Source of the DNA: Phenylobacterium sp.
GTDB taxonomy: Bacteria > Pseudomonadota > Alphaproteobacteria > Caulobacterales > Caulobacteraceae
Assembly (NCBI GenBank): GCA_017991675.1
Contig: JAGOQB010000002.1
Coordinates: forward strand, 310,001 to 374,000
Reading direction: 5' to 3'
Length of the DNA: 64,000 bases
Translations under genes and position numbers: made by a program
In this document: positions 63,161-64,000 of the stretch, in pieces
How positions within the stretch are numbered: the stretch's first letter is position 1
How the letters are laid out: each line of letters starts with the position of its first letter
Notes under the pieces: model-generated
Database searches by the model: none
Told to the model about the DNA's origin: nothing
What the model saw: the letters and a program-made list of their open reading frames with translations, nothing else

Positions 63161-64000
63161 GTGCTGCTGAAGGATCACTGGTATGTCGCCTGTCCGTCGT
63201 CACAGCTGTCGGCGACCTCACCCAAAGCCGTTCAGATCGGCGATATCGACCTTGTTCTCTTCCGGGACGCGGCGGGAGCAGCCCACGCTCTGCTGGACCG
63301 ATGCTGCCATCGCGGCGTCAAGCTCTCGCTGGGCCGAATAACTGACGGCAACATCGCCTGCGGGTATCACGGCTGGCAGTACGACGGCTCGGGAGCGCTT
63401 GTTCACGTCCCCTCCTTGATCGCCGGGGAGGAGTTGCCCTCGTGCGCAACACCGGCGTTCCCCATCGCCGAAAAGGACTTCTACATCTGGGTCTGGATCG
63501 CCGGCGAGAGCGAGGCTCCGACCTATCAGCCGGCCCTGGTCGGCATTGATAACCGCTTTTGGATCCAGCAGACCGGGCGCTGGAACGCGAACATCATGGA
63601 CGCCGTCGAAAACCAGCTCGACGTGGCTCACACCCCGTTCTCGCATCCAGGAATCTATCCGGGCCATAAGACGGACGACGGCGTCATGCCGCCGCTTCGC
63701 CAGTTCAGCGTCGAATGCCGCATGGTGGACGGCGGCGTCGAACTGCACCTGCCGCCGGCGCCTGAGGGCGCGGGCATCCGACCCTGGCGGGAAATGGTCT
63801 CCTGGGTCCGATTTGAGCTGCCCTATCGCAACTACGTCTATCTCGTCCGGGAAAAGACGCTCGCCATCTACAATTGGGTTCCCCTCGCCGATGGATCATG
63901 CCGGCTTGAGTTCATGGGCGCGCGATACGACCCGGAGGCGGAGGCGACCCTTACGGCGCCGATCGCGAAGTTCGACGACTCCGAGCTGAAGCTCCTGGCC
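63161..64000 (+). CDS. Rieske 2Fe-2S aromatic ring-hydroxylating oxygenase (3' end outside window)
   Basis: The frame is open from a GTG at 63,161, which has GAGGGAG 8 nt upstream, to the end of the window: 280 codons without a stop. The Rieske cluster ligands are CCHRG (Cys48, His50) and CGYHGWQYDG (Cys67, His70). The mononuclear iron site is DAVENQLDVAHTPFSH (Asn151, Asp154, His157, His162), with the bridging Asp present. It looks like the alpha subunit of a vanillate- or phthalate-type oxygenase that hydroxylates or dealkylates a small ring. No reductase is visible in the window. Confidence 0.9.
   Translation, partial: MLLKDHWYVACPSSQLSATSPKAVQIGDIDLVLFRDAAGAAHALLDRCCHRGVKLSLGRITDGNIACGYHGWQYDGSGALVHVPSLIAGEELPSCATPAFPIAEKDFYIWVWIAGESEAPTYQPALVGIDNRFWIQQTGRWNANIMDAVENQLDVAHTPFSHPGIYPGHKTDDGVMPPLRQFSVECRMVDGGVELHLPPAPEGAGIRPWREMVSWVRFELPYRNYVYLVREKTLAIYNWVPLADGSCRLEFMGARYDPEAEATLTAPIAKFDDSELKLLA

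Overview
The window reads as a high-GC alphaproteobacterial chromosome, most likely a member of the Caulobacteraceae (Caulobacter or Phenylobacterium). The basis is the gene order mraZ-rsmH-ftsL-ftsI-murE-murF-mraY-murD-ftsW-murG-murC-murB-ddl-ftsQ-ftsA-ftsZ-lpxC-bamD-recN-ligA, an FtsZ with a long Pro/Ala-rich linker, a CtrA-type TTAA-N7-TTAA site and GANTC (CcrM) sites in front of ftsZ, and SOS boxes of the alphaproteobacterial form GTTC-N7-GTTC. No genus can be fixed from sequence alone.

Layout. Positions 1-8,240 hold housekeeping and accessory genes: the 3' end of a UvrD/PcrA helicase, an alpha/beta hydrolase, a DUF7662-like protein, prmA, a GNAT, a GIY-YIG protein, an MFS carrier, an M24B Xaa-Pro aminopeptidase and an EVE-domain protein. 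Positions 8,300-15,500 (minus strand) hold ligA, recN, bamD, two unrecognised small genes and lpxC. Positions 16,600-38,770 (minus strand) are the division and cell wall (dcw) cluster. It is split into four transcription blocks: mraZ to murD, ftsW to murB, an M28 peptidase with ddl-ftsQ-ftsA, and ftsZ. Two plus-strand genes sit at the junctions, a methyltransferase between murD and ftsW and a PEP-CTERM protein between murB and the M28 gene. The RNase P RNA gene follows at about 39,055-39,443, just downstream of a cytochrome P450 that is divergent from its TetR regulator.

Positions 41,600-54,080 are mixed metabolism: an SDR, an EamA-AmpD-GNAT operon, a gamma-carbonic anhydrase homologue, a VOC protein, a pair of acyl-CoA dehydrogenases, an EEP phosphatase, a phospholipase D-like enzyme, a small secreted protein, a thioesterase, a DUF1289 protein, a retropepsin-like protease and dusA. 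Positions 54,235-64,000 look like a catabolic gene set: a DAO-type FAD oxidase, an M81 (MlrC-like) peptidase, an MFS carrier, a TetR regulator, a TonB receptor, an exported CocE/S15 hydrolase and a Rieske oxygenase that runs off the end.

Most notable signals. (1) A two-gene operon of unknown function (13,694-14,474), next to lpxC and bamD, has an SOS box just upstream and an RNA hairpin that would bury its ribosome binding site; recN nearby has its own SOS box. This is a candidate undescribed damage-response module in a cell-envelope neighbourhood. (2) Three exact TGGGN repeats with 5-nt spacers, matching the known MraZ operator, lie upstream of mraZ next to a DnaA box and two CcrM sites. (3) The 54-64 kb catabolic set has dyad operators in its promoters and an unknown substrate. 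Also present are two copies of a compound palindromic repeat, a 131-bp MITE-like element and several clear terminators. I saw no tRNA, CRISPR array, insertion sequence or prophage.
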